Shown: piece by piece, positions 56,143 to 64,000 of the stretch
Position numbering within the stretch: position 1 is the stretch's first letter
Layout of the letters: each line of letters begins with the position of its first letter
Assembly: GCF_964026535.1 (NCBI RefSeq)
Contig: NZ_OZ032153.1
Location: forward strand, 1 to 64,000
Direction: 5' to 3'
Source of the DNA: Candidatus Tisiphia endosymbiont of Sialis lutaria
GTDB lineage: Bacteria > Pseudomonadota > Alphaproteobacteria > Rickettsiales > Rickettsiaceae
DNA length: 64,000 nt
Program-made: the position numbers and the translations under genes
The notes under the pieces: model-generated
The model's input: only the letters and a program-made list of their open reading frames with translations
The model's database searches: none
What the model was told of the DNA's origin: nothing

Positions 56143-57077
56143 TCGATTATTTCCGTAATATCCGATGGTAGGGGGGATTCAAATTCTAGCAATTTACCGC
56201 TTACCGGGTGGGAAAAACTTATATACCAAGAATGTAATGCTTGCCTCTTGAAATCCATTAATTTTTGTGGTACAATGCTAAAATTGTAGTTAACTTTTCT
56301 GCTATTTTTGCCATAAGTTTGATCTCCTACTACAGAATGCTTTAAATGGCTTAACTGTACTCTAATTTGATGAGTTCGTCCGGTAGCAAGTCGACATTCC
56401 ACCATGCTTATAATACCATTAAAAAATATTTTCTCCGTTTTATAATGAGTAATTGCCTCTTTACCTCCAAATTTTAAAATAGTCATTTTTTGCCGTAAAA
56501 TACGGTCTCTACCAATATTATTGCTTATAACCCCTTCTTGTGGATTGATAATACCCCAAACTAAAGCTTTATATTTCCGCACCAAATTACGACTTTCTAT
56601 CTGACTTGCAAGATGTACATGGGCAAAATTATTCTTTGCTACCACCATAAGCCCGGATGTATCTTTATCCAAACGATGAACAATACCAGGTCTTTCCAGC
56701 CCTCCTATGCTAGATAAAGATTTTGCATGGTGTAACAAGGCATTTACCAAGGTATCCTGGTGGTTTCCACTGCCAGGGTGAACGGTCATACCAGCTGCTT
56801 TATTGATAACTATTAAATCTTCATCTTCATAAAAAATATCAAGTTTAATATCAGCTTCCTGCATTGTTAATGGATCAGGGGCTTTAAAAAATACTGAAAT
56901 AATGTCATTCTCCTTGACCTTAAAGTTAGAATCAGAAATAATCAAACCATTAACTTGTACTTGAAAGTCACTTATCATCTTCTGAACTTGGCTTCTAGAT
57001 TTTTTATCGATAAGTGTTACCACAGCCTTATCAAGTCTAAACCCATCTAAATTTGGGGGTATGTTATATTCTTTCAT
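56139..57077 (-). CDS. rluD: RluA-family pseudouridine synthase (RluD-like)
   Basis: It converts uridines in 23S rRNA to pseudouridine. An S4 domain at about 12-70 (GFRLDKAVVTLIDKKSRSQ) precedes the catalytic domain. The active-site motif HRLDKDTSGLMVVAK has catalytic D139 in the position known for RluD. RTHQIRVQLSHLKHSVVGD is the conserved second motif. The 312-residue length with an S4 domain fits RluD or RluC; the choice of RluD rests on overall resemblance only. Confidence 0.88.
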   Translation of the reverse strand: MKEYNIPPNLDGFRLDKAVVTLIDKKSRSQVQKMISDFQVQVNGLIISDSNFKVKENDIISVFFKAPDPLTMQEADIKLDIFYEDEDLIVINKAAGMTVHPGSGNHQDTLVNALLHHAKSLSSIGGLERPGIVHRLDKDTSGLMVVAKNNFAHVHLASQIESRNLVRKYKALVWGIINPQEGVISNNIGRDRILRQKMTILKFGGKEAITHYKTEKIFFNGIISMVECRLATGRTHQIRVQLSHLKHSVVGDQTYGKNSRKVNYNFSIVPQKLMDFKRQALHSWYISFSHPVSGKLLEFESPLPSDITEIIE

Positions 57078-57103
57078 TAGCTAAAATATTTTAAAATAAT
57101 AAC

Positions 57104-57952
57104 ATGACTCATTTAACAAAAAAAATCAACCAACTAAAATGGTTACAAGCGATTGGTATAGATTATTATTTATCAAAATCAGCTATTACCGGTCATTCCA
57201 CTCTACCCTTGTCATTCCCGCGTAGGCGGGAATCTAGTATAGATACCTGCCTTCGCAGGGATGACACAGAAAAAGTAAATTGTCATTCCCGCGTAGGCGG
57301 AAATCTAGCTCCCGCACCGAAGCAGGATAACATCATTTCGTTGTCTAGGTCTTTGGCTAATTCAGCTAGCAGTTTAGAAGAATTAAAACAGCTATTAATG
57401 GATTTTAATGGTTGCAATTTAAAGAAATTAGCTAATAAAACCGTATTTGCTGATGGCAATCCACAAAGTTCTATCATGTTTATTGGAGAAGCACCAGGTA
57501 GTAGCGAAGATGCAGAGGGTATACCATTTTGCGGTGAAAGCGGTAAATTACTTGATAATGTCTTAGCCTCTATCAATATTTCAAGAAAACATAATGCTTA
57601 TATTACTAACACAGTATTTTGGCGACCACCAGCCAACCGTCAACCAACACAAGAAGAAATAGATATTTGCCGACCTTTTGTGGAAAAACATATCGCTTTA
57701 ATCAATCCCAAATTAATTATTTTAGTGGGAAATGTTGCGGCAACTAGCTTACTTGGCAAAAATGCTGGTATAAGTAAAATCAGACAAGAATATTATTTAT
57801 ATACCAATCAGTATCTTATCAAACCAATTAAAACCACTGCTATCTTCCATCCTGCCTATCTTCTTAGACAACCAATGCAGAAAAAAACCATCTGGTATGA
57901 TTTAATAAAAATCCAGGAATATATCAATGCAAACATCACAATTACACATTAA
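57104..57952 (+). CDS. Uracil-DNA glycosylase (family 4-like), with two C elements in frame
   Basis: It removes uracil from DNA. The core begins after the insertions: MFIGEAPGSSEDAEGIPFCG (motif A), NTVFWRPPANRQPTQEE and TTAIFHPAYLLRQP (motif B) are intact. Residues about 36-75 are repeat-derived (LSFPRRRESSIDTCLRRDD, then CHSRVGGNLAPAPKQ), placed between an N-terminal helix and the linker before the core. The segment GCNLKKLANKTVFADGNP keeps only one cysteine of the usual CxxC pair, as in many alphaproteobacterial members. Without the repeats the protein would be near 240 residues. The gene diverges from the rluD-like gene. Confidence 0.85.
   Translation: MTHLTKKINQLKWLQAIGIDYYLSKSAITGHSTLPLSFPRRRESSIDTCLRRDDTEKVNCHSRVGGNLAPAPKQDNIISLSRSLANSASSLEELKQLLMDFNGCNLKKLANKTVFADGNPQSSIMFIGEAPGSSEDAEGIPFCGESGKLLDNVLASINISRKHNAYITNTVFWRPPANRQPTQEEIDICRPFVEKHIALINPKLIILVGNVAATSLLGKNAGISKIRQEYYLYTNQYLIKPIKTTAIFHPAYLLRQPMQKKTIWYDLIKIQEYINANITITH
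57211..57332. repeat. Two family C elements in tandem inside the glycosylase gene
   Basis: GTCATTCCCGCGTAGGCGGG to CAGGGATGAC (57211-57265), and GTCATTCCCGCGTAGGCGG to GAAGCAGGATAAC (57282-57332). Both are close to consensus, so the insertions look recent. The open reading frame continues through both. Confidence 0.9.
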
Positions 57953-57961
57953 TTCTCCAAT

Positions 57962-58068
57962 TATAGTCAATTGATGAGAAATTGGTGGCGTCGTCGCTCA
58001 ATGCTCGCCTATTACTTATAGGCGTCGCTCCATCGCTCCTGCTACCCAATTCCCCTGAATTGACTATA
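57962..58068. repeat. Family A long element (107 bp)
   Basis: TATAGTCAATTGATGAG to CCTGAATTGACTATA with the intact central dyad, in the intergenic region between the glycosylase and tlyA genes. Confidence 0.92.
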
Positions 58069-58096
58069 TCTACATGTAAAGATAATTGCTATGATA

Positions 58097-58151
58097 AATA
58101 ATAGGCGAGCATTGAGCGACGACGCCCCCAATTTCTCATCAATTGACTATA
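58097..58151. repeat. Family A right-half element at the end of tlyA
   Basis: It starts at the middle of the central dyad (AATAGGCGAGCATTGAG) and ends CATCAATTGACTATA. On the minus strand its terminal sequence encodes the IVN-stop end of TlyA. Confidence 0.85.
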
Positions 58152-58909
58152 GTAATAGGAATACCAGGGCTACGTTGTCCATAAATTAAAAATTCCTGGT
58201 TGCCTTTTGCTCCTAGAATAGGGCTGGGTATTACTCCAAATATGTTAAAATTATAATTTGATTCTAGCCATTGTTGAATTTTATCACATACTTTTTGATG
58301 TAAGAGTTGGCTTCTAACAATACCACCATTCCCGACCTCATTCTTTGCCACTTCAAATTGCGGCTTAATTAAGGCAATTAGACGGCAATTATCTTTTGCT
58401 AAACCAAATGCAGTGGGTAATATGGTAGTAAGGCTAATGAAGCTGGCATCACAAACGATAATATCTGGTGGCAAACTAATTTGCTCAATTGTTAAATACC
58501 GGGCATTAGTTCTTTCAATTACTGAAATTCTAGGGTTATTACGCAGTTTATGATGTAGTTCACCATATCCGACATCTACCGCAAAAATCTTTTCAGCCTT
58601 TCTACGAAGCAAAACCTCAGTAAAACCACCGGTACTAGAGCCTATATCTAGACAAATCAGCCCTTGTGGATCAATATTGAAATGGTCTAGAGCAGCAATT
58701 AATTTTAACGCCCCTCGTGATACATAATCATGTATCGGGCGTTTTATAATAATATCACGAGTATCAATTGATACTCCCGTACCTGGTTTAGTATTTTGCT
58801 GCTGATTAACATATACTTTGCCTTGGATTATTAAGCTTCGTGCGATGTTAATATCATCAACTAATTGGCATTCTACTAAATGCTGGTCAAGCCTTATTTT
58901 TTTCATCAA
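58139..58909 (-). CDS. tlyA: TlyA-family rRNA 2'-O-methyltransferase
   Basis: A ribose methyltransferase acting on 16S and/or 23S rRNA cytidines. An S4 RNA-binding domain at about 5-65 ([19 protein letters not shown]) is followed by the FtsJ-like fold with [16 protein letters not shown] (motif I), [16 protein letters not shown] and ALIKPQFEV with the catalytic lysine. The 256-residue length is normal. The C-terminal three residues come from a half A element. It overlaps lysS by 23 bp, so the two are translationally coupled. Confidence 0.93.
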   Translation of the reverse strand: MMKKIRLDQHLVECQLVDDINIARSLIIQGKVYVNQQQNTKPGTGVSIDTRDIIIKRPIHDYVSRGALKLIAALDHFNIDPQGLICLDIGSSTGGFTEVLLRRKAEKIFAVDVGYGELHHKLRNNPRISVIERTNARYLTIEQISLPPDIIVCDASFISLTTILPTAFGLAKDNCRLIALIKPQFEVAKNEVGNGGIVRSQLLHQKVCDKIQQWLESNYNFNIFGVIPSPILGAKGNQEFLIYGQRSPGIPITIVN

Positions 58910-60467
58910 TCAAATTTATAGTATCTTGAATACCAAAAAGTTTAACAAAAGACCCAAGCCTTGGCCCTTCAGTTTGACCAAGTAATATTTGATATAATTC
59001 TTTAAAATAATCTCGCAAATTATGATAACCATGATTATTACCTATATCATAAATTTTCTCCTGAATCTGTTCGGAAGTACTATCTACTGGTAAAGAAGAT
59101 AACATAGTGCTAATTTCTTGTAAGATAACTTTTTGCTGAATATTAGGCGTTAAATAGCACTTATTCGCTTTAATAAAGTCATTATAATAACCAATGGCAA
59201 AATCTGTTAAATGATCAAGGTACGGAGCATTTTGCGGTGTTGCATCTGGAGCGTACTGACTGATGAATCCCCAAAGTACCGATTTATCTTCCGGATTACA
59301 AACTGATGCTAGGTTGAGCAATAGGCTAAAACTAATGCCAAAAGTTTCGATAATAGGCACATTCCCATGATGAATATGGTGTACTGGATTAGCAAAACGC
59401 TTTACTTGATCAGTTTCTAAATGATATTTTTTATTAAACGTAATATATTCATCAACATTTTTAGGTATTACATCAAAATGTAAACGTTTGGCTCTTGTTG
59501 GATTCTGGTACATAAATAATGCCATACTTTCCATAGGGGCATATTGTAGCCATTGATCAACTGTAATACCGTTGCCTGTAGATTTAGAAATTTTCTCTCC
59601 ATCTTCATTAAGAAATAATTCATAAAAAAATTGTACTGGTTCAATGCCACCCAAAATTCGACAAATCTCTGAATATAATTTAGCATTATTCATATGCTCT
59701 TTGCCATACATTTCATAGTCAACTTGTAGCGAAGCCCAACGCATACCAAAATCAGGTTTCCATTGTAGTTTGCAATGCCCCTTGGTCACAGGAACTTCAA
59801 CCAATTTTCCTTCTTCATCTTGATAGCTAATAGTGCCGTTTAAACGATCAACCTTGCTAATAGGTACTTGCAGGACAATACCGGTTTTGGGACAAATTGG
59901 CATGAAAGGCGAATAGGTTGCTTTTCTTTCGGCTCGAAAGGTTGGTAACATTAGAGCCATTATCTCCTCATATTTGTCTATGACTTTTAGCATCATCTGA
60001 TCAAATAAACCGGATTTATAACATTCTGTACTACTAACAAATTGATATTTAAAGCCAAATTTATCTAAGAATGAGCGAAGTTTGGCGTTCATGTAATGCC
60101 CATAACTTTCACACTTACCAAAAGGATCTGGCACATATGTTAGAGGTCTGCCAATATGCAATGCCACCATATCAGGGTTGGGGATATTACTTGGAACTTT
60201 ACGCAGACCATCCATATCATCAGAAAAACAGAACATCTTAGTTGGAATATTCGATAGCTGTTTAAACGCTTCTTGCACCATTATAGATCTAGCAACCTCT
60301 GCAAATGTACCAATATGCGGTAACCCTGACGGTCCATAGCCCGTTTCAAATAATACATAGCCTTTAGCTGGGGTTTTGCCGCCCAATTGATCTAATATTC
60401 TTTTTGCTTCTAAAAAAGTCCAAGCGTTTGATTTAACCGCATCTTCTAAAATTTCTAGTTCTGACAT
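58887..60467 (-). CDS. lysS: Class I lysyl-tRNA synthetase
   Basis: It charges tRNA-Lys. The 526-residue protein has the class I signatures, [17 protein letters not shown] (HIGH-like) and [10 protein letters not shown] (KMSKS). This class I enzyme, unrelated to E. coli LysS, is standard in alphaproteobacteria including Rickettsia. All landmarks seem intact. It is the first gene of the lysS-tlyA pair; its own promoter is probably within the 134 bp upstream, shared divergently with dsbB. Confidence 0.96.
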   Translation of the reverse strand: MSELEILEDAVKSNAWTFLEAKRILDQLGGKTPAKGYVLFETGYGPSGLPHIGTFAEVARSIMVQEAFKQLSNIPTKMFCFSDDMDGLRKVPSNIPNPDMVALHIGRPLTYVPDPFGKCESYGHYMNAKLRSFLDKFGFKYQFVSSTECYKSGLFDQMMLKVIDKYEEIMALMLPTFRAERKATYSPFMPICPKTGIVLQVPISKVDRLNGTISYQDEEGKLVEVPVTKGHCKLQWKPDFGMRWASLQVDYEMYGKEHMNNAKLYSEICRILGGIEPVQFFYELFLNEDGEKISKSTGNGITVDQWLQYAPMESMALFMYQNPTRAKRLHFDVIPKNVDEYITFNKKYHLETDQVKRFANPVHHIHHGNVPIIETFGISFSLLLNLASVCNPEDKSVLWGFISQYAPDATPQNAPYLDHLTDFAIGYYNDFIKANKCYLTPNIQQKVILQEISTMLSSLPVDSTSEQIQEKIYDIGNNHGYHNLRDYFKELYQILLGQTEGPRLGSFVKLFGIQDTINLIDEKNKA

Positions 60468-60601
60468 CTATAATATCCATAAGTTTGATTCGATTTACCA
60501 AGATTATAAATATACATGGTTTTTTGTAAATTTATAAATATATCTCTTGAGTTTTTTACAATATTCTTAGACAATAACCGATTAAAAATTATTATTCACT
60601 T

Positions 60602-61150
60602 ATGACTATTCCTTCTATTGTACATTTTTTTCGTAAAGATAGCTTTAGAATTTTACATATAACCCTAATTTGCATATGCATCTTTGCCTTATCTTTAGCT
60701 TATTTTGTTGAATATATATTACATTTTATACCTTGTCCTTTATGTATTTATCAAAGATTCCCATATTTATTTATCATCAAGATTTCAGTTGTAGCATTAA
60801 TTATTAAAAAAATAAGCAAATATACTTTATTTTTTATCACTCTAAATTTATTAGGTGCTTGCATATTAGCAGGCTATCATAGTACCGTAGAAAGGGGAAT
60901 AGTTAATCCAAGTGTTCTTTGTTCAACTTTAATCCATATTCCTAAACACTTATCAATCCAAGATATTAAAGAGATATTTTATAGCCAACCGATCACGAGT
61001 TGTACCAAAGCAACAGTTAAATTATTTGGCATATCGATGACAGAATGGAATTTGTTACTAAATCTCTCTTTATTATTTGGTGTACTCCTTACTTGGTTTT
61101 ATCCTAAGAGGCAGCCTCCTATATCTGAAAACAATATCATTATAGAATAA
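60602..61150 (+). CDS. dsbB: Disulfide bond formation protein DsbB
   Basis: It reoxidises DsbA by passing electrons to quinone. The 182 residues have four membrane helices, the CxxC motif in IPCPLCIYQRFP (C45, C48) in the first periplasmic loop, and a second cysteine pair in the second loop (SVLCSTLIHI and ITSCTKATV). All four cysteines needed for the electron relay are present. It has cysteine-containing partners nearby such as the secreted M23 peptidase, but no adjacent dsbA. The 493-bp gap to the next gene is mostly repeats. Confidence 0.9.
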   Translation: MTIPSIVHFFRKDSFRILHITLICICIFALSLAYFVEYILHFIPCPLCIYQRFPYLFIIKISVVALIIKKISKYTLFFITLNLLGACILAGYHSTVERGIVNPSVLCSTLIHIPKHLSIQDIKEIFYSQPITSCTKATVKLFGISMTEWNLLLNLSLLFGVLLTWFYPKRQPPISENNIIIE

Positions 61151-61266
61151 AATTTGACTAGCACTAAGTATAAATTTAAAAAAATATAATAATTTTTTAA
61201 ATATTTTATATAGCTAACTCGAGAAGGTTTTAGTTATAGTAAACTAACATCATTACGAGGAAGATT

Positions 61267-61432
61267 GCATAAGCGTCAGTTCAAGAAAACAATAATTGGG
61301 AAACCGTCATTGCGAGGAGACCGTAGGTCGACGAAGCAATCCAGAAAAGTGATTAAAAATGGATTGCCACGCCACCTATGGTGGCTCGCAATGACGACTT
61401 TACTAGATTCCGCACCGAAGCGGGAATGACAG
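61267..61432. repeat. Family B element with outer arm, followed by a C half element
   Basis: The left outer arm GCATAAGCGTCAGTTCAAG (61267-61285), a B palindrome from CGTCATTGCGAGGAGACCG to TCGCAATGACG (61305-61396), then TTCCGCACCGAAGCGGGAATGAC (61410-61432, a C right half). In the remaining gene-free 61151-61643 there is a weak dyad TTTTCCACTTAGTGGAA near 61514, not followed by a T run. Confidence 0.85.
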
Positions 61433-61643
61433 ATTTTGCGTTTAAAGATAGATATCGTGACTCGGATATATTCAAATTTCCTTCAAACAACCTACTATAT
61501 AAAATTAATCACTTTTCCACTTAGTGGAAGAAAATTTTATAGTATACTCAAATAATCACTTATATTGACTATATAGGATTTTTTATACTTGCAAAGTAAA
61601 CATACATCAATAGAATTAGACCATTAAATTATAAGAGGAATTT

Positions 61644-63155
61644 ATGCTCAATAACATTAACTTTATCAGTAAGGAATTATCAAATAATCAAGCAACTATA
61701 GTGTTTATTAGTGAACAACTGAAATTAGACAGTAATTTATTACTACTTGATCAACAACATCATGGTTTAATTTCTAAAACTATTCAAAATAAATTACTAT
61801 TTACTGGAAAATTTGGACAAATTAAAATTGTTAATTCTATCGCTAAGGATGGAGAAATAAAATATTTAATTATGGTTGGCACCGGTGATGAAACAAAATT
61901 AACAACCTCTTGCATTGAAGAGCTTGGAGGAAGAATCTTATCCTGTAGTACTTGCAGTAAAATTAGTACTATTGGCATAAAAATTTCTCATAATATCGGA
62001 CAACATCAACCAGCTATTGTTGCTTCTCTTATAGCTAGCGGCTGTTTGCTTGCTTCATATAGATTTGATAAATACAAAACTACTCAAAGTGAAGGAGAAA
62101 AATTTGTTGTAGACTCTCTTGAGATTTCTATAGATGATCAGTCTAAAGCAGAGGAATTGTTTAATGATAAAAGATCATTAGCTGAGGCAGTATTTTTTGC
62201 CAGAGATATGATAAATGAACCAGCCAATATAAAAACTCCTCAATCTTACTCTGAAAAAATATTAGAACTTCTTGAACCGCTAGGAGTTGAAATTATCATT
62301 ATCGGTGAAAGAGAAATGAAAAATCTTGGTATGGGAGCTTTACTTGGTGTTGGACAAGGTTCACAAAATGAATCCAAACTTGTAGTAATGCAATATAATG
62401 GCTTGGATGATGATACCCCACCTGTCGCTTTTGTTGGTAAAGGGGTTACTTTTGATAGTGGTGGGATTTCTATTAAACCAGCAGCCAATATGGGAGATAT
62501 GAAATATGATATGGCCGGTTCAGCTGCAGTAGTTGGAGCAATCATGGCTTTGGCTAGTCGTAATGCACAAGTTAATGTGGTCGGGGTTGTTGGTCTGGTA
62601 GAAAATATGCCTTCAGGCAATGCTCAACGACCAGGAGATGTGGTAACCACTATGTCCAAAAAAACAGTGGTGGTGGATAATACTGATGCAGAAGGTCGGT
62701 TAGTCTTGGCTGATGCAATTTGGTATACTCAAGAAAAGTTTAAGCCTCAATGTGTAATCGATCTGGCTACCCTTACTGGAGCTATTGTTGTCGCTCTTGG
62801 TAAAACTTATGCTGGGTGCTTTACCAATAATGATGAATTAGCTGGTAAGCTAATAGATGTTGGCAATAAAGTTAATGAAAAATTATGGCGTATGCCTCTA
62901 CATAAAGATTTTGATGAGATGATAAAGTCAGACATTGCTGATCTTGCTAATATTGGTAACATCCCTGGAGCCGCTGGTAGTTGTACAGCAGCTCAGTTTA
63001 TAGGGAATTTTATTAAAGAAGGTATGGTTTGGGCACATCTTGATATTGCCGGTGTTGCCTATAATAAAAAAGGCAATCCCCTTGGTCCTATAGGAGCAGT
63101 AGGTTATGGTGTAAGACTTCTTAATCAATTTATTCAAGATCACTATGAAAAATAA
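61644..63155 (+). CDS. pepA: Leucyl aminopeptidase (M17)
   Basis: A zinc/manganese-dependent cytosolic aminopeptidase of 503 residues. The catalytic domain motif NTDAEGRLVLADA is intact, as are FVGKGVTFDSGGISIKPA with the active lysine and DMAGSAAVVGAIMAL. In some bacteria PepA also binds DNA in site-specific recombination. AAGAGGAA precedes the start codon. It overlaps mipZ by 11 bp. Confidence 0.96.
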   Translation: MLNNINFISKELSNNQATIVFISEQLKLDSNLLLLDQQHHGLISKTIQNKLLFTGKFGQIKIVNSIAKDGEIKYLIMVGTGDETKLTTSCIEELGGRILSCSTCSKISTIGIKISHNIGQHQPAIVASLIASGCLLASYRFDKYKTTQSEGEKFVVDSLEISIDDQSKAEELFNDKRSLAEAVFFARDMINEPANIKTPQSYSEKILELLEPLGVEIIIIGEREMKNLGMGALLGVGQGSQNESKLVVMQYNGLDDDTPPVAFVGKGVTFDSGGISIKPAANMGDMKYDMAGSAAVVGAIMALASRNAQVNVVGVVGLVENMPSGNAQRPGDVVTTMSKKTVVVDNTDAEGRLVLADAIWYTQEKFKPQCVIDLATLTGAIVVALGKTYAGCFTNNDELAGKLIDVGNKVNEKLWRMPLHKDFDEMIKSDIADLANIGNIPGAAGSCTAAQFIGNFIKEGMVWAHLDIAGVAYNKKGNPLGPIGAVGYGVRLLNQFIQDHYEK

Positions 63156-63951
63156 TCAAACAAATCGTATTTTTGTACTTGGGGCTGAAAAAGGTGGAGC
63201 TGGTAAAAGTACCTGCTCCATGCATCTAATTACCGGTTTATTGTATAATGGTTATACGGTGGCTAGTATTGATACTGATTCACGTCAGGGGTCTTTAACA
63301 AATTATTTAAAGAACAGAGATGATTACAATTTAAAAAACCCGGACAATACGGTTAAAACTTCTCAGCATTTTCATTTGACTGAAAGTCAAGAACAAGTCG
63401 TTGCACTTAAAGAAGAGGACGAAAGAACTAGGTTTGAACAGATAATTGAACAGACAAAAAATGCTGATTATCTAGTAATCGATACGCCAGGAAGCTACTC
63501 TTTCTTATCTAGATTAGCTCATTCTTATGCTGATACGGTAATTACTCCAATTAACGACAGTTTTCTTGATTTTGATGTATTAGCCAAAGTTAACGCTGAC
63601 AATTTGTCAATTATTGCCCCATCAATCTATAGTCAAATGATTTGGGAGCAAAAGATGCAGAAAGCTAATCGTAATGGCGAGACAATTAACTGGATTGTTA
63701 TGCGTAATCGATTAAGCAACTTGGATGCATTAAATAAAAGAAAAGTGGGGGCTGCTCTTGAACAATTAGCAAAAAGAATTAGCTTTAAGATTGCTCCAGG
63801 CTTTAGTGAAAGAGTAATTTTTCGGGAATTATTTTTACAAGGGCTAACATTACTTGACTTAACAACAGCTAATCATGGTAAAACACTTAGTATATCTCAT
63901 GTAGCTGCTCGTCAAGAATTGCGAGATTTTTTAAACTTTCTTGGTATATGA
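63145..63951 (+). CDS. mipZ: MipZ-like division-site ATPase (ParA/MinD family)
   Basis: In Caulobacter MipZ forms a polar gradient that keeps FtsZ at mid-cell. The 268-residue protein has the deviant Walker A KGGAGKST (16-23), the switch I segment DTDSRQGSL typical of MipZ, and Walker B/switch II DYLVIDTPGSYSF. The rest (RRNRLSNLDALNKRKVGAA-like MRNRLSNLDALNKRKV) is also MipZ-like. It is co-translated with pepA by an 11-bp overlap. The possible next frame beyond 63960 is too short to call. Confidence 0.88.
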   Translation: MKNNQTNRIFVLGAEKGGAGKSTCSMHLITGLLYNGYTVASIDTDSRQGSLTNYLKNRDDYNLKNPDNTVKTSQHFHLTESQEQVVALKEEDERTRFEQIIEQTKNADYLVIDTPGSYSFLSRLAHSYADTVITPINDSFLDFDVLAKVNADNLSIIAPSIYSQMIWEQKMQKANRNGETINWIVMRNRLSNLDALNKRKVGAALEQLAKRISFKIAPGFSERVIFRELFLQGLTLLDLTTANHGKTLSISHVAARQELRDFLNFLGI

Positions 63952-64000
63952 GGCACAACTGTTGAAAGTTAGAAGAGGAAGCGGTTTTAGACCGGATAGT

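Noticed and set aside
61505-61540. A hairpin TTTTCCACTTAGTGGAA as terminator of dsbB
   Set aside because: It is about 360 bp after the dsbB stop and not followed by a run of T on the plus strand.
63960-64000. A possible new frame starting TTG AAA GTT AGA AGA at the window end
   Set aside because: Only 13 codons are visible and the start is uncertain; not enough to call a gene.

Overview
The window is a stretch of AT-rich chromosome (roughly one third G+C by eye) from an obligate intracellular alphaproteobacterium of the Rickettsiaceae. The gene set supports this: class I lysyl-tRNA synthetase, thyX instead of thyA, paired pssA/psd, hflK-hflC-degP, a PleD-type diguanylate cyclase, scattered Mrp/NADH-dehydrogenase-like antiporter subunits, a MipZ-type ATPase, DUF2610 and Tim44 proteins. 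It is also littered with palindromic repeats of the Rickettsia-palindromic-element type, several of them inside reading frames. A full-length transketolase is unusual for Rickettsia proper and fits better with relatives such as the Torix group (Candidatus Tisiphia) or Megaira; that placement is inference.

Layout. 1-0.9 kb: the end of an IS3-family element that has cut an Rpn-type nuclease gene. 1.5-6.3 kb: Tim44-like protein, phospholipid synthesis (psd, pssA), DUF2610, a degenerate inositol-phosphatase-like protein and EF-P. 7-9.8 kb: pleD, rppH and a methyltransferase. 9.8-13.3 kb: an Mrp-like antiporter cluster. 13.4-18 kb: trhO, degP, hflC, hflK. 18.3-21.5 kb: a secreted, membrane-anchored leucine-rich-repeat protein, queF and small membrane or unknown proteins. 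22-25.7 kb: oligopeptidase B and another antiporter-like subunit. 26-26.5 kb: a RelB/RelE-like toxin-antitoxin pair with its own promoter and operator. 26.6-30.8 kb: coxB and ctaD separated by an acetyltransferase and an M23 peptidase. 30.9-34.7 kb: yebC, a GlmU N-terminal half, an esterase and glyA. 35.5-40.4 kb: transketolase, a DUF1189 protein and an MFS transporter. 40.7-43.6 kb: ruvA, ruvB and a TPR protein. 43.9-50.2 kb: an FKBP-like protein, thyX, murA, rpsA and cmk. 50.4-53.6 kb: tRNA-Val and sucA. 54-61 kb: mnhE, tatA, prmC, an RluA-family synthase, uracil-DNA glycosylase, tlyA, lysS and dsbB. 61.6-64 kb: pepA and mipZ.

Repeats. I distinguish five groups. Family A has TATAGTCAATT termini and three size classes (about 107, 75 and 29 bp). 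Family B is the CGTCATTGCGAG...GAAGCAATCC palindrome, often with longer outer arms. Family C is GTCATTCCCGCG...GGGAATGAC. Family D is TATACTCGATAATCAAG. Family E is a single 120-bp palindrome. Long A elements sit in frame inside queF, tkt and sucA; B and C elements sit in frame in two antiporter genes, prmC and (twice) the uracil-DNA glycosylase; E splits the signal peptide of coxB. A nested copy at 35310-35415 shows that A inserts with a 2-bp TA duplication, so a 107-bp copy adds exactly 35 codons. Other A copies supply the stop codons of ptrB, prmC, tlyA and ctaD.

I saw no phage, CRISPR array, secretion-system cluster or obvious defence island. The most interesting material is the palindromic-element biology, the disrupted cox locus, the leucine-rich-repeat surface protein and the self-contained toxin-antitoxin unit.
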